Notes under the pieces: generated by a model
Told to the model about the DNA's origin: nothing
Database searches by the model: none
Seen by the model: the letters and a program-made list of their open reading frames with translations, nothing else
Source of the DNA: Corallococcus macrosporus DSM 14697
GTDB taxonomy: Bacteria; Myxococcota; Myxococcia; Myxococcales; Myxococcaceae
DNA: 64,000 nucleotides
Assembly (NCBI RefSeq): GCF_002305895.1
Contig: NZ_CP022203.1
Location: 186,001 to 250,000 of the forward strand
Reading direction: 5' to 3'
Part shown: positions 52,697 through 64,000 of the stretch, one piece after another
Layout: each line of letters opens with the position of its first letter
Position numbering within the stretch: the first letter of the stretch is position 1
Program-made: the position numbers and the translations under genes

Positions 52697-53518
52697 TCAG
52701 CCCTCCTGGCGCTGGGCGGGCTCGGGCGTGGCTGGGGCGGCGGCCTGGGCGGGGTTCTCCCAGAAGCGGCGCGGGTGGCCGTCACCGCGGGTGCCGCCGG
52801 AGAGGCGGTCCACCCAGGGGTAGCGCTGGGCCTCCTCGGCGGTGTAGCCCAGGTTGAAGACGGTGGGGCTCTTGGGCCTGTCACCGGACTTCTCGTAGAA
52901 GGTCCCGAAGAGGCGGTCCCAGAAGTAGTTGGTGATGCCGTAGTTGCCCTGCTCGTTGTGGAAGTGGTGCGACAGGTGCAGCCGCTTGATGTCCTTCAGG
53001 AACCGGGACTTGGGCGTGTAGTTGAGGTGCTGGATGCAATGGCAGAACTCGTAGAAGCACGTAATCACCATGGCCCAGCCCAGCGCGGCGGCCGCGCCCG
53101 CCTTGCCGCCAATCAGATAGCCGATGGGCGCAATCACGCCGCCCACGGTGGGCAGCACGTTGGCCAGCGCGCCGAAGAGCACGCGCAAGTCATGCGGGTC
53201 CTGGTGGTGGTCGAAGTGGATGCGCTTCCACGTCGCCGCGGTGAGCGGTGACTTGTAGAGGAAGCGGCTGTGCAGGATGTGCTTGTGCACCAGGTACCAG
53301 CCGAAGGGGAACGCCACGCTGGCGGCGAGCATGGCCAGCAGCATGCGCAGCGGGTGCTCGAACCACTTCACCGCCAGGGCCAGGCTGATGAGGCCCACGG
53401 TGATGTAGGCCACCACCGCGTAGTAGGTGAAGAACGAGTAGACCAGGTCGCCCAGCGTCATCCGGTCCAGGTTGTGCTTGCGGTTCTTCAGGAACGAAAA
53501 GGGTGCGCTGGCTGCCAC
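52697..53518 (-). CDS. Fatty-acid hydroxylase / sterol-desaturase-family membrane protein
   Basis: A 273-aa integral membrane protein with a His-rich di-iron motif set: HKHILHSRFLY, RIHFDHHQDPHD, HCIQHLNY and HLSHHFHNEQGNYG. This is the pattern of the fatty-acid hydroxylase superfamily, which hydroxylates or desaturates lipids. At least three to four TM helices. The GTG at 53518 with GAGG upstream is chosen; the frame runs further but is Arg-rich there. The C-terminal ~30 residues are a Pro/Ala-rich tail. Lipid substrate unknown. Confidence 0.88.
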   Translation of the reverse strand: MAASAPFSFLKNRKHNLDRMTLGDLVYSFFTYYAVVAYITVGLISLALAVKWFEHPLRMLLAMLAASVAFPFGWYLVHKHILHSRFLYKSPLTAATWKRIHFDHHQDPHDLRVLFGALANVLPTVGGVIAPIGYLIGGKAGAAAALGWAMVITCFYEFCHCIQHLNYTPKSRFLKDIKRLHLSHHFHNEQGNYGITNYFWDRLFGTFYEKSGDRPKSPTVFNLGYTAEEAQRYPWVDRLSGGTRGDGHPRRFWENPAQAAAPATPEPAQRQEG

Positions 53519-53796
53519 GGTATCCTCGCGGGAGGTCGCTGCCCCCCGCGGAGGCAGGCGAAACGGAAGGTGGGTGCGCGCCGTGCCCACCGGCCCTGGG
53601 GCATACGGCGGTGCTGTCAGTACCAGCGGCGCCTGAAATTGCCGCATTCGGTGGGAGGCGCCCTAGCGTTTTTCTGGAGCAGGCGAGAAGCAAGCCTGTT
53701 GAATGAACAGACGGCACCTCGCCCGCCCGCCCAGGAGCCAGCCCAGGCACGGGCTTCCTTCAGGTCCGACAGCAGCCCACTTTCCTGGAAGCCAGG

Positions 53797-54147
53797 ATGA
53801 CTTTCCGGGAGGCGCGGATGGCGGAGCACGAAGGGCAGCAGGCACCCAGGGCGAAGGTACGCAGGCGCAGGTCAAAGTCACCCACGTCCAGGACAGTGCG
53901 CACGAGTGAACGGAGCGCAGCGCCGGACCGGGGCAGCATCGCGCTGCGCCGCACGGTGTCGGAGTACCGGGCCACGGCGGAGGAGCAGGCGGCGCGCGTG
54001 CGGGAGGAAATCGAGGCGGCGCTGGTCCAGGCCCGCGGCACCCGCGAGGCCATCGAGCAGCGCATCGCGGATCAACTCCACGCGCCGCCGGTCAGCCGGA
54101 AGCCCGCGCCGCGCCGCAAGCGCGCCAGCCGGCCTTCGCGGAAGTAG
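53797..54147 (+). CDS. Small basic hypothetical protein
   Basis: A 116-aa, strongly basic protein. The N-terminal half is Arg/Lys/Ser-rich (RAKVRRRRSKSPTSR) and the C-terminus is RKPAPRRKRASRPSRK. They flank one predicted helix, EYRATAEEQAARVREEIEAALVQARG, with coiled-coil periodicity. A nucleic-acid-binding role would fit but is only a guess from composition. Starts at 53797 or at ATG 53818; neither has a strong site. It converges on the coiled-coil membrane protein. The upstream 53519-53796 shows no other gene. Confidence 0.45.
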   Translation: MTFREARMAEHEGQQAPRAKVRRRRSKSPTSRTVRTSERSAAPDRGSIALRRTVSEYRATAEEQAARVREEIEAALVQARGTREAIEQRIADQLHAPPVSRKPAPRRKRASRPSRK

Positions 54148-54155
54148 CGCTTCGT

Positions 54156-55259
54156 TCAGGGGGTGACACGCGTGGGGTGGGGCGCGGCCACCGGGGCGAG
54201 GTCCTCCGGCGCCGCGCTGGAGGCCGGCTCCCCCAGTTGTTTCAGCTTGCGCGCCAGGTCGGCGGCCTGCGCGCCCTTGGCTCCCAGCTCGCTGCCCTGC
54301 GCGCCAATGAAGGACACCCGGGCCCGCTCCAGCAGCGCCACCTGCGCGTGCAACTGGGCGAGCAGGCGCTCCTTGCGGCGGTTCAGCACGTCCAGGTGGT
54401 TGAGCTCCTCGCCCAGCGAGGACGCGGCCAGCTCCAACTGCCGCCGGGCCACCGGGTCCTGCGTGGCGGCGGCGCGCTCCCGCAGCTCACGCACCTGGGC
54501 GTCCACGTCGTTGGCCACCACCGAGCCGAGCTGCGCCTCCAGCCCGAAGTGGGCCTCCGCCAGCGAGAAGCTGTCGCCCGTCATCTTCTCCAGCACGCCC
54601 AGCAGCTCCGCGCGCCCGGCGCTGGGCGGCATCTTCTTCACCACCGCCTTGCACTGGCGGTAGAGCGCCAGCGCCCTCGCGGCCAGCGTCTGGGATTCAC
54701 CCTTGAACGTGTCCTCCAGCTGACGGCCCCGCGCCTCCACCGCGTCCAGCTCCACGCGCAGGTTGGCCGGCAGCGTGCCGATGCTCCAGAAGAGGCCCAC
54801 GACGAGGAAGCCCACCAGCGCGGACAGCAGGCCGGTGCCCTCCAGGAAGCGCGCCTCCAGCACCTGCTGGACGTAGAGGCCCAGCGGGACGAACACGCCC
54901 GCGGCGGCGGCGCTGGTGGCCACCGCGGCGGGCGGGCCCGGCTGCTCGCGCCCATGGCCCAGCCAGGCCACCAGCGCGGCGGCGAGCGCGCCCGCGAGGC
55001 TCAGGGGCAGCGGCTCCGGGGCCCGGAAGAAGTAGGGCAGGGCGGGCAACACCACCAGCGCCATGCGCAGCGCCAGGGGGTGCACCCCCGTGGGCTTCAC
55101 GCACGCCTGCGCCGCGGCCACCACGGCGAGGTACTCCGGCGTCAGGTGCAGGTCCGGGAGGGCCCCCGCGACCAGGCCCATGCAGGCGGCGCCTCCCAGC
55201 GCGCGAAGCGTGCGGGACTCGAACTCCTCGCGGTGGAAGTACTGCACGGAGAGGGCCAT
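54156..55259 (-). CDS. Membrane protein with cytoplasmic coiled coil
   Basis: A 367-aa protein, not recognised. The N-terminal half has about five or six TM helices (GGAACMGLVAGALP, LALRMALVVLPALPYFF, LSLAGALAAALVAWLG, GVFVPLGLYVQQVL, LLSALVGFLVVGLFW). The rest is helical with coiled-coil stretches (ELNHLDVLNRRKERLLAQLHA), ending in a Pro-rich tail. It follows the vWA gene by 16 bp, so the two probably form an operon. Possibly a partner or membrane platform for the vWA protein (inference). Confidence 0.7.
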   Translation of the reverse strand: MALSVQYFHREEFESRTLRALGGAACMGLVAGALPDLHLTPEYLAVVAAAQACVKPTGVHPLALRMALVVLPALPYFFRAPEPLPLSLAGALAAALVAWLGHGREQPGPPAAVATSAAAAGVFVPLGLYVQQVLEARFLEGTGLLSALVGFLVVGLFWSIGTLPANLRVELDAVEARGRQLEDTFKGESQTLAARALALYRQCKAVVKKMPPSAGRAELLGVLEKMTGDSFSLAEAHFGLEAQLGSVVANDVDAQVRELRERAAATQDPVARRQLELAASSLGEELNHLDVLNRRKERLLAQLHAQVALLERARVSFIGAQGSELGAKGAQAADLARKLKQLGEPASSAAPEDLAPVAAPHPTRVTP

Positions 55260-55275
55260 GGGTTCACCGCCTTGG

Positions 55276-56712
55276 CTAGTACGTATTGTTCTGGCCGAAG
55301 TTCCGGATGGACTTCTTGAGGAGGTTGCGCGACTCGGCCTGCGTCTCCTCCGCGCTGGAGGCTCCGGCCAAGGCTGCCTGGGAGCGGCTCACGTCCGCAA
55401 GCTCCCCGGACAGCGCTTCCGCGGAGGAGCCGAAAATGGCCCGGGCGTTGTCCAGCAGGCCACGGGCCTTCACCTTGTTGCCGCGCTTCATCTCCTCCGC
55501 GGCGGCCACCATCTGCTGGGTGCCCAACGCCCGCACCGCGTGGACCCGCACCTCCTTGTCCAGGTGCTCGCGCACGCGGGCCGTGTCGCCCGTCACCTCC
55601 GCGGTGAGCCGCAGCGCCGTGTCCGCCGGCAGGTCGCGGGCCACGTCGACGTAGTGCAGCCGGGCGTTCAGCAGGGCGAGCGTGCCGGACGTCTTGCCGG
55701 TGTCCAGCGTCAGCTTCGCCACCACGCGCACCGTCTGGGCGCCGGCCATGTCGTACAGCGGCACCTTCAGCACGTTGCCCTCGCGGAAGGAGGCCATGCC
55801 CATGACCTCCAGGTGGCGCACCTCGGGCGGGACGTCCAGCCGCAGCTCCACCAGGCGCGCCACGGTGCGGGTGGCCTGGTCCAGCTCGCGGGAGAAGACC
55901 TCCGCCAGCCGCTCCGAGTCGTCGATGAAGCCGGAGAAGCCGCCGCCCTGCTCGGCCATGCCGCGCATCAGCGTCTCCTGGTAGTCCCGGCCCACGCCCA
56001 GCGCGCTGACGGTGATGCCGTCGCGGCGCAGGCGGGCGACCTGGTCCAGCAGGCCCGGCTCGGACACGATGCCCGTGGTGGGCTGGCCGTCGCTGAGCAG
56101 GATGGCGCGGCTGACGCGGTACTCGCGCAGGTGGGGCCGCAGGGCGCTGGCCGCGCTGTCGAGCGCGCCGCTGATGTTGGTGCTGCCCTCGTCCCGCAGC
56201 TCGGAGATGAGGGCCAGCAGCTCCGCGCGCGCCTCGTCCGTCATCCGCCGGCTGGGCTGCACCCGCACGTCCGTGCCGTAGTCGATGAAGGCCAGCCGGT
56301 CCTCGGGCGTCAGGCGCCGCACCAGCTCCGCGGCGGCGCGGCGGGCGTCCTCCAGCTTCTTGCCGTTCATGGAGCCGGAGCGGTCCAGCACCAGCGCCAG
56401 GTTGACGGGCACGCGCTGGCCGGCCTCCGCCGGGCGCGCCTTCAGCTCCAGCCACGCGAAGGCCTCGCTGGGGCCCGTCTGCACGTACGCGCCGGACAGC
56501 TTGCCCGCCATGGAGAGGGCGCCGTCCTCCGGCCGGGACGTCACCAGCGGCAGCGTCCGGGTGGCGGGCGGGTCCTCCGCGCGCCGCACCGTGTGGCTGG
56601 TGTCCGTGACGACGGGGGGCGGCGGGGCGGGGGGCTCGGGCGGCGTGCCCAGCAGGAGGGCACCCACGGCGAGCACTCCAGTCGCGGCGACCAGCAGCAG
56701 CGTGCGGTTCAT
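55276..56712 (-). CDS. vWA-domain protein with complete MIDAS
   Basis: A 478-aa protein. An N-terminal TM/signal segment (LLLVAATGVLAVGALLLG) is followed by a Pro-rich linker and a vWA domain. Its MIDAS motif is D110RSGS114 (LALVLDRSGSMNGKK), with the later Thr and Asp in ILLSDGQPTTG. This is the inter-alpha-trypsin-inhibitor/YfbK-like layout of exported vWA proteins that mediate metal-dependent protein binding. The C-terminal ~150 residues are helical. First gene of a two-gene operon with the coiled-coil membrane protein. Partner unknown. Confidence 0.88.
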   Translation of the reverse strand: MNRTLLLVAATGVLAVGALLLGTPPEPPAPPPPVVTDTSHTVRRAEDPPATRTLPLVTSRPEDGALSMAGKLSGAYVQTGPSEAFAWLELKARPAEAGQRVPVNLALVLDRSGSMNGKKLEDARRAAAELVRRLTPEDRLAFIDYGTDVRVQPSRRMTDEARAELLALISELRDEGSTNISGALDSAASALRPHLREYRVSRAILLSDGQPTTGIVSEPGLLDQVARLRRDGITVSALGVGRDYQETLMRGMAEQGGGFSGFIDDSERLAEVFSRELDQATRTVARLVELRLDVPPEVRHLEVMGMASFREGNVLKVPLYDMAGAQTVRVVAKLTLDTGKTSGTLALLNARLHYVDVARDLPADTALRLTAEVTGDTARVREHLDKEVRVHAVRALGTQQMVAAAEEMKRGNKVKARGLLDNARAIFGSSAEALSGELADVSRSQAALAGASSAEETQAESRNLLKKSIRNFGQNNTY

Positions 56713-56826
56713 TCAAGGCCTCGGGGTTGGAATCCAGGCGGCACACTCGCCTGGAGCGCGCCGGGGCCGCATCGGTCACCGGGAGGAGGGTCCCCCCGTT
56801 GTCCGATGCGACGTAGGGCCACCCGC

Positions 56827-59685
<2,859 letters not shown>

Positions 59686-59850
59686 GATGGAACTCGAGAA
59701 AGGTGGCCGCACGGGTGGACGCAAGGTCACCCGGATGCGCTACAAAGGGCCAGAGAATCTGGATTTCCAGGCGGGCAGGCAAGGGGGCTTCGATGACCCT
59801 GGTTGGCGCGGGATGGGGTCTACGCCCCTTCAGTTGTTGTGTGGAAACAC

Positions 59851-59888
59851 GGGGACTCTCTTTCTTCCAAGAAAGCGAGCGTGTCCCC
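59851..59888. promoter_or_regulatory. Long inverted repeat in the leader of the GAF-type kinase
   Basis: GGGGAC plus TCTCTTTCTT (59851-59866) pairs with 59869-59888 through a perfect CTTTCTT-CC-AAGAAAG core. There is one mismatch, a 4-nt bulge and an outer GGGGAC/GTCCCC clamp. It ends 29 bp before the ATG at 59918. It could be an operator or an RNA hairpin. Confidence 0.55.
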
Positions 59889-59917
59889 ATGCTGCCTCTG
59901 CTTGCGGGAAGTCTCTC

Positions 59918-61642
59918 ATGGCCTCTGGAAGCGCCCCGCTTTCGATGACGCATCTGGACTCCGAAGAGGCGGACGCCCTGCTGAAGGAAGGGGTCCTCCG
60001 GTTGCTGCTCGAGCAGGCGAGCGAGGCGCTCGTGCTGGTGGATGTCACCGGGCGTGTGCTCGCATTCAACGTGGAGGCTGGGCGCAACTTCCGCATGAGC
60101 CAGCCGGAGCGCGCCGAGCAGGGCTGGCTGCCCGGCTGTGTGTGGATGCGTGCCGAGGACGCGTCCATGTCGGTGGAGGTGCCGCCCCTGGCGCGCGCGC
60201 TCACGGGCGAGTGGGTGGCGGAGTCCCGCTGGCGGGTGCGCCGGCCGGACGGGACGCACGTGGTGCTGCGGGCCTCCGCGGTGCCGCTGGAGCACCAGGC
60301 GGGGCTGACGGCCGGCGCGCTGCTGCGCGCGTGCGAGGTGGCCGCGTCCCCGGCGCTGGACGCGGTGGACTCCGCGCGGCTGCTGGCGGAGGCGGGCGCG
60401 TTGCTTGGCGCCGCGTTCGACGAGGAGGCGGCGCCCCGGCTGCTGCGCCTGCTGGTGCCCGCGCTGGCGGACGCGGCGGTGCTGTACCTGGGCCTGCCCG
60501 GCGAGCCGCCGCGGCCGGTGACGGCGCTGCACACCGAGCCGGAGCGCCACGCGCTGCTCCAGGAGCTGCTGCGCCGCTACCCGCTGCCGCCCGAGCGGGT
60601 GCTGCCGCTGTTCGGCGCCGGCCAGCCGGAGCGGCTGCGGGTGACGGAGGCCCACCTGGAGGCCGCCGCGCGGGACGCGGAGCACGCGCGGATGCTGCGC
60701 GGCCTGGGCCTGCGTTGCTACCTGGGCGTGCCGCTGGTGGCGCGCGAGCGCGTCATCGGCGCGCTGGCCCTCTTCCGCGCGGACGAGGCCCGGGACTTCA
60801 CCGGGGAGGAGGCGCGGCTGGCGGAGGAGGTGGCCCGCCGCACCGCGCTCTCCGTGGACAACGCGCGGCTCCTCCAGGAGGCGCGCGAGGCGGTGCGCCT
60901 GCGCGACGAGTTCCTGGGCATCGCCAGCCACGAGCTGAAGACGCCGCTGACGCCGCTGCACCTCAAGGTGCAGCTCCTCCAGAAGCAGGTGGACGGGATG
61001 GCGGCGCACCACCAGCCGGTGTCCGCCGAGCGCGTGTCGGAGACGCTGGAGGTGGTGCAGCGCCAGGTGCGCAAGCTGACGAGCCTGGTGGACAACCTGC
61101 TGGACGTGTCGCGCATCACCGCGGGCCGCCTGAAGCTGGAGGTGGAGGAGATGGACCTGGCCAGCGTGGCCGCGGAAATCCTCTACCGCTTCGCGCCGTC
61201 CGCCTCGCAGCTCCAGTGCGAGCTGGAGCTGCACGCGCCGGTGCCCGTCATGGGCCGGTGGGACCGGCTGCGGCTGGAGCAGGTGGTGACCAACCTGCTG
61301 TCCAACGCGCTGAAGTACGGCGCGGGCCACCCGGTGCGGGTGGCGGTGGAGGCGGAGGGGCTCACCGCGCGGCTCACCGTGCGCGACGGCGGCATCGGCA
61401 TCTCCGCGGAGGACCTGCCGCGCATCTTCGAGCGCTTCGAGCGCGCGGTGAGTGACAGGCACTACGGTGGCCTGGGCCTGGGGCTCTACATCACCCGGCA
61501 AATCGTGGAGGCCTTCGGCGGCACGGTGCGCGCCACCAGCGAGCCGGGGCAGGGCTCCGTCTTCGTCCTGGAGCTGCCGCGCGGCGACATCCCCGAGGAG
61601 TGGCTGACGGCGCACGGCGCGCCGGAGCCGTCCACGTCCTGA
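59918..61642 (+). CDS. Soluble GAF-domain sensor histidine kinase
   Basis: A 574-aa protein without TM helices. A PAS-like N-terminus (ALVLVDVTGRVLAFNVEAGR), then a GAF domain about 155-320 (LLRLLVPALADAAVLYLG, YLGVPLVARERVIGALALF). HisKA is FLGIASHELKTPLTPLHLK. The ATPase has VTNLLSNALKYGAG, VRDGGIGISAEDL and GGLGLGLYITRQIVEAFGG. Complete kinase core; no receiver and no cognate regulator nearby. The ATG at 59918 (MASGSAPLSMT) has GGGAAG upstream; the frame extends to 59666 but overlaps the divergent gene. Its stop is 4 bp from the convergent kinase stop. Confidence 0.9.
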   Translation: MASGSAPLSMTHLDSEEADALLKEGVLRLLLEQASEALVLVDVTGRVLAFNVEAGRNFRMSQPERAEQGWLPGCVWMRAEDASMSVEVPPLARALTGEWVAESRWRVRRPDGTHVVLRASAVPLEHQAGLTAGALLRACEVAASPALDAVDSARLLAEAGALLGAAFDEEAAPRLLRLLVPALADAAVLYLGLPGEPPRPVTALHTEPERHALLQELLRRYPLPPERVLPLFGAGQPERLRVTEAHLEAAARDAEHARMLRGLGLRCYLGVPLVARERVIGALALFRADEARDFTGEEARLAEEVARRTALSVDNARLLQEAREAVRLRDEFLGIASHELKTPLTPLHLKVQLLQKQVDGMAAHHQPVSAERVSETLEVVQRQVRKLTSLVDNLLDVSRITAGRLKLEVEEMDLASVAAEILYRFAPSASQLQCELELHAPVPVMGRWDRLRLEQVVTNLLSNALKYGAGHPVRVAVEAEGLTARLTVRDGGIGISAEDLPRIFERFERAVSDRHYGGLGLGLYITRQIVEAFGGTVRATSEPGQGSVFVLELPRGDIPEEWLTAHGAPEPSTS

Positions 61643-61646
61643 CGCT

Positions 61647-64000
61647 TCAGGCCGCGCTCGCCGGCCTCGCGGGCGCGGCGCCGCGGGGCAGCCGGACGTG
61701 GAAGCTGCTGCCGCGCTGGGGCCCGGGGCTCTCCGCCCAGATGGTGCCGCCGTGGCGCTCCACGATTTCGCGGCAGATGAAGAGGCCCAGCCCCAGCCCG
61801 CCGTAGTGGCGCGCCTGCGCGTTGGACGCGCGGGCGAAGGGCCGGAACAGGTCCGCCACGTTCTCCGGCGGGATGCCGATGCCCTCGTCCCGCACGCGCA
61901 GCAGCACCTGCTCCTCCCCCGCCTCCAGCGACAGGCGCACCGCGCCGCCGTGGGGGGAGTAGCGCACGGCGTTGCTGACCAGGTTGGTGAGCACCTGCTC
62001 CAGGCGCAGCGCGTCCCAGTCCCCCTCCACGGGGTGGCCCGGCACCTCCAGCGCGAAGGTGACGCCGGACTCGGTGCGCAGCTCGAAGCGCTCCATCACC
62101 TCGCGCAAGAGCGGCACCAGGTCCAGGCGCTGGCGCTCCAGCTCCAGCCGCCCGCCCTGGATGCGGGCGGTGTCCAGCAGGTCGTCCACCAGCCGCGTCA
62201 GCCGCTCCGTCTGCCGGGCCATGGAGCGCAGCGCCTTGAGCAGCCGCTCGCGCTCCGGGAAGTCGCCGCCCCTCTCCAGCCGCTGGAGGGTGAGCGCGGC
62301 GAAGCCCTTGAGCGGGGTGAGCGGCGTGCGCAGCTCGTGGCTGGCCACGCTGAGGAACTCCTCGCGCGCGCGCACCGCCTCCTTCAGCTCCGTCTGGGTG
62401 GCGCCCGTGCGGGCCGCCATCTCGTTGAAGCCGCGGGCCAGCTCGCCCAGCTCGTCGTCCTCCTCCACCTCCACGCGCTGCGCCCAGTCCCCCGCCGCCA
62501 GCGCGGCGGTGGCGGCGCGCAGGTGGTCCAGGCGGCGGATGACGTCGCGGGCCACGAGCTGCGACAGCAGCAGGGCCATGAGGACGCCCAGCAGCACCAG
62601 CCCCACCACCGCGGCGCTCATGCGTGTAATCGCCGCGTAGGCCACCACCAGCTCCTGCGTCACCAGCACGCTCCACTCCGTGCCCTCCACGGGGGCCTCG
62701 GCGGCGAGCATGCGGCGGTCGGCCGCGTCGAAGGCCTCCAGCACGCCGATGCCGGGACGCCGCAGCTCCTGGTTGAGCGCTGCCGGCAGGTGCGCCTCGC
62801 CCAGCAGGGGCGCGCCGGGTGAGGTGTCGCGCAGCACCTTGAGGCCGCGCCGGTCCAGCACCTGCACGCGGAAGCGCCGCGACGCCGGCGTGGTGGCCTG
62901 GCTCAGGCGCTCCAGGGACAGGAGGCCCACCAGCATGCCCCGCACCTCGCCGTCCTCGCGGAAGGGCTGCGTCACCGCGACCAGCGGCTGGCCCGGCGGG
63001 CGGATGAAGGGCGGGGACACCTCCGCGCCACGGGTGAAGGCCGCGGGCAGGAAGTCTCGCGGCTTCAAGTCCCACCCCGCCACGCCGGGGGACGCGGCCA
63101 GGATGTGGCCCTGGGTGTCCACCGCGAGCGCCGCGTCGAAGGCGCGCGCCTGGGCCGCCAGGTTCACCAGGTAGGGCTCCAGCCGCTGGGGCGAGGCCGC
63201 GGCGAAGGCGGCGCGGAAGCCGGGAGACTCCAACATCAGCGCCAGGGACTCGCCCGCGTCGTCCAGGTAGCGCCGCAGGAAGTCGGCCTCGCCCGCGGCG
63301 GCGCGCTGCGTGTCGTCGCGCACCTGCTGTTCAATGGCGTTCTGCGCCAGGTACGCCGCCAGGCCGCCCAGCGCCAGCAGCGGCACCAGCCCCGCGAAGG
63401 CCAGCCCGCGCAGCAGCTTCCACCCCACGGTGCGCGGCGCGCGCGGGCGCCAGTCCAGCGCCTGCGCCACGCAGGCCAGCGTCAGCACCGCGTACACGCT
63501 GGCGCCCAGCCAGGACGTGCCGCGGCCCAGCGCGTAGGCCAGCAGGGCGAAGGGCACCGCCAGCACGCCCATGAAGAGGGCCGGCAGCCGGCGGTGCAGC
63601 CGGTGGGAGGGCAGCAGCATGCCCGCGCCGCAGACGGCGAAGAGCACGCCCACCAGGGGCCGCAGCGGAGCCAGGTGCGCGTAGACGGACAGCGGGAAGC
63701 GCTCGGGCACCAGCAGCATGGCCACGCCGAACGCCGCGCCGGTGAGCGCCGCGAAGGTGCGCAGCACGGGCCGCTGGCGCATGGCGGGCCACGCCTCCAG
63801 CACCACGCCGCCGAAGAGCACCGGGTAGAGGATGATGCCCGTGAAGCTGCCCGGCAGGACGTTGAGCACCCACCAGTACAGCGCCACGGCCGCGCCCAGC
63901 AGCACGCGCCCCGTGACGTCCAGCCAGCGCGGCGCGCGCGGGTACAGCAGCGCGCCCATGAGCAGGATGCTGCCCGTCAGGTACGTGAGGCCCAGCACGC
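61647..64000 (-). CDS. Membrane sensor histidine kinase with extracytoplasmic sensor and HAMP (5' end beyond window)
   Basis: At least 783 aa. The N-terminal portion has six to seven TM helices (VLLGAAVALYWWVLNVLPG, LPALFMGVLAVPFALLAYAL and others). Then comes a Cache-like extracytoplasmic domain between TM LLRGLAFAGLVPLLALGGL and TM VVGLVLLGVLMALLLSQLV. Next are HAMP (RLDHLRAATAALAAGDWAQR), HisKA FLSVASHELRTPLTPLKGF, and ATPase boxes VLTNLVSNAVRYSPHGG and GGLGLGLFICREIVERHGG. A GTG at 63998 is the first in-frame start inside the window, but the gene may begin upstream. No regulator adjacent. Confidence 0.88.
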   Translation of the reverse strand, partial: VLGLTYLTGSILLMGALLYPRAPRWLDVTGRVLLGAAVALYWWVLNVLPGSFTGIILYPVLFGGVVLEAWPAMRQRPVLRTFAALTGAAFGVAMLLVPERFPLSVYAHLAPLRPLVGVLFAVCGAGMLLPSHRLHRRLPALFMGVLAVPFALLAYALGRGTSWLGASVYAVLTLACVAQALDWRPRAPRTVGWKLLRGLAFAGLVPLLALGGLAAYLAQNAIEQQVRDDTQRAAAGEADFLRRYLDDAGESLALMLESPGFRAAFAAASPQRLEPYLVNLAAQARAFDAALAVDTQGHILAASPGVAGWDLKPRDFLPAAFTRGAEVSPPFIRPPGQPLVAVTQPFREDGEVRGMLVGLLSLERLSQATTPASRRFRVQVLDRRGLKVLRDTSPGAPLLGEAHLPAALNQELRRPGIGVLEAFDAADRRMLAAEAPVEGTEWSVLVTQELVVAYAAITRMSAAVVGLVLLGVLMALLLSQLVARDVIRRLDHLRAATAALAAGDWAQRVEVEEDDELGELARGFNEMAARTGATQTELKEAVRAREEFLSVASHELRTPLTPLKGFAALTLQRLERGGDFPERERLLKALRSMARQTERLTRLVDDLLDTARIQGGRLELERQRLDLVPLLREVMERFELRTESGVTFALEVPGHPVEGDWDALRLEQVLTNLVSNAVRYSPHGGAVRLSLEAGEEQVLLRVRDEGIGIPPENVADLFRPFARASNAQARHYGGLGLGLFICREIVERHGGTIWAESPGPQRGSSFHVRLPRGAAPARPASAA

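Noticed and set aside
59741-59785. CCAGA-GAA-TCTGG inverted repeat between the divergent kinases
   Set aside because: Only 5-bp arms; not distinguishable from background.

Overview
The window is high-GC (about 70%) bacterial chromosome. Gene content points to a myxobacterium, most likely Myxococcaceae (Myxococcus, Corallococcus or Pyxidicoccus type). The signs are five intact histidine kinases in 64 kb, a sigma-54 enhancer-binding protein, an ELWxxDGT-repeat lipoprotein, a giant carboxypeptidase-regulatory-like protein, many lipoproteins, and genes tightly coupled by ATGA overlaps. This is inference from family content; no rRNA or other taxonomic marker is present. I saw no tRNA, rRNA, CRISPR array, insertion sequence or prophage.

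Layout. 1-7022 (minus): a scramblase-like gene, a 910-aa helical-repeat protein, a JmjC-type oxygenase and a WD40-plus-HEAT protein that runs off the left edge. 7075-12629 (minus): a large surface protein, a PlsC acyltransferase, a small membrane protein and an alpha/beta hydrolase. 12705-17185: a YhaO/YhaN-like (Mre11/Rad50-type) nuclease and ATPase pair. 17465-17785: a Gly-rich lipoprotein. 17931-21248: four genes joined by ATGA overlaps, encoding a small protein, a 6-TM histidine kinase, a DDxxD isoprenoid-synthase-like protein and a GPP-methyltransferase-like enzyme. 21501-26680: an RhtA-type exporter, a ferritin-like protein, a methyltransferase, a hydrolase with a STAS-like partner, and a molybdopterin/cytochrome b pair. 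26681-29332 is a degenerate accessory patch: histidine-kinase debris, a DUF4258/MqsA-type toxin-antitoxin pair with a perfect 21-bp palindrome, a hemerythrin and a truncated response regulator. 29333-36375: a small membrane protein, an MCP, formate-THF ligase, a TPR-like secreted protein, a CC-motif lipoprotein and a PAS histidine kinase.

36383-41434 is a sulfide-oxidation island: sulfide:quinone oxidoreductase, a sigma-54 activator, persulfide dioxygenase, rhodanese and a TSUP exporter. A recognisable -24/-12 promoter and upstream dyads lie in front of the persulfide dioxygenase. 41538-48621: AsmA-like protein, ELWxxDGT lipoprotein, DUF885 lipoprotein and a second CC-motif lipoprotein. 48738-52629: a BlaI-type repressor with a near-consensus sigma-70 promoter carrying two dyads, an M56 (BlaR1-like) membrane protease, and a secreted protein. 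Protease and secreted protein share a 29-residue repeat. 52697-56712: fatty-acid hydroxylase-family protein, a small basic protein, a coiled-coil membrane protein and a vWA protein. 56827-64000: three complex histidine kinases, the last cut by the right edge.

The most interesting candidates are the isoprenoid/methyltransferase/kinase operon (a possible self-contained isoprenoid signalling module), the BlaI/M56/29-residue-repeat module, and the sigma-54 sulfide regulon whose regulator lacks sensor-domain cysteines. Many starts differ from the longest open frame; reasons are given per gene.
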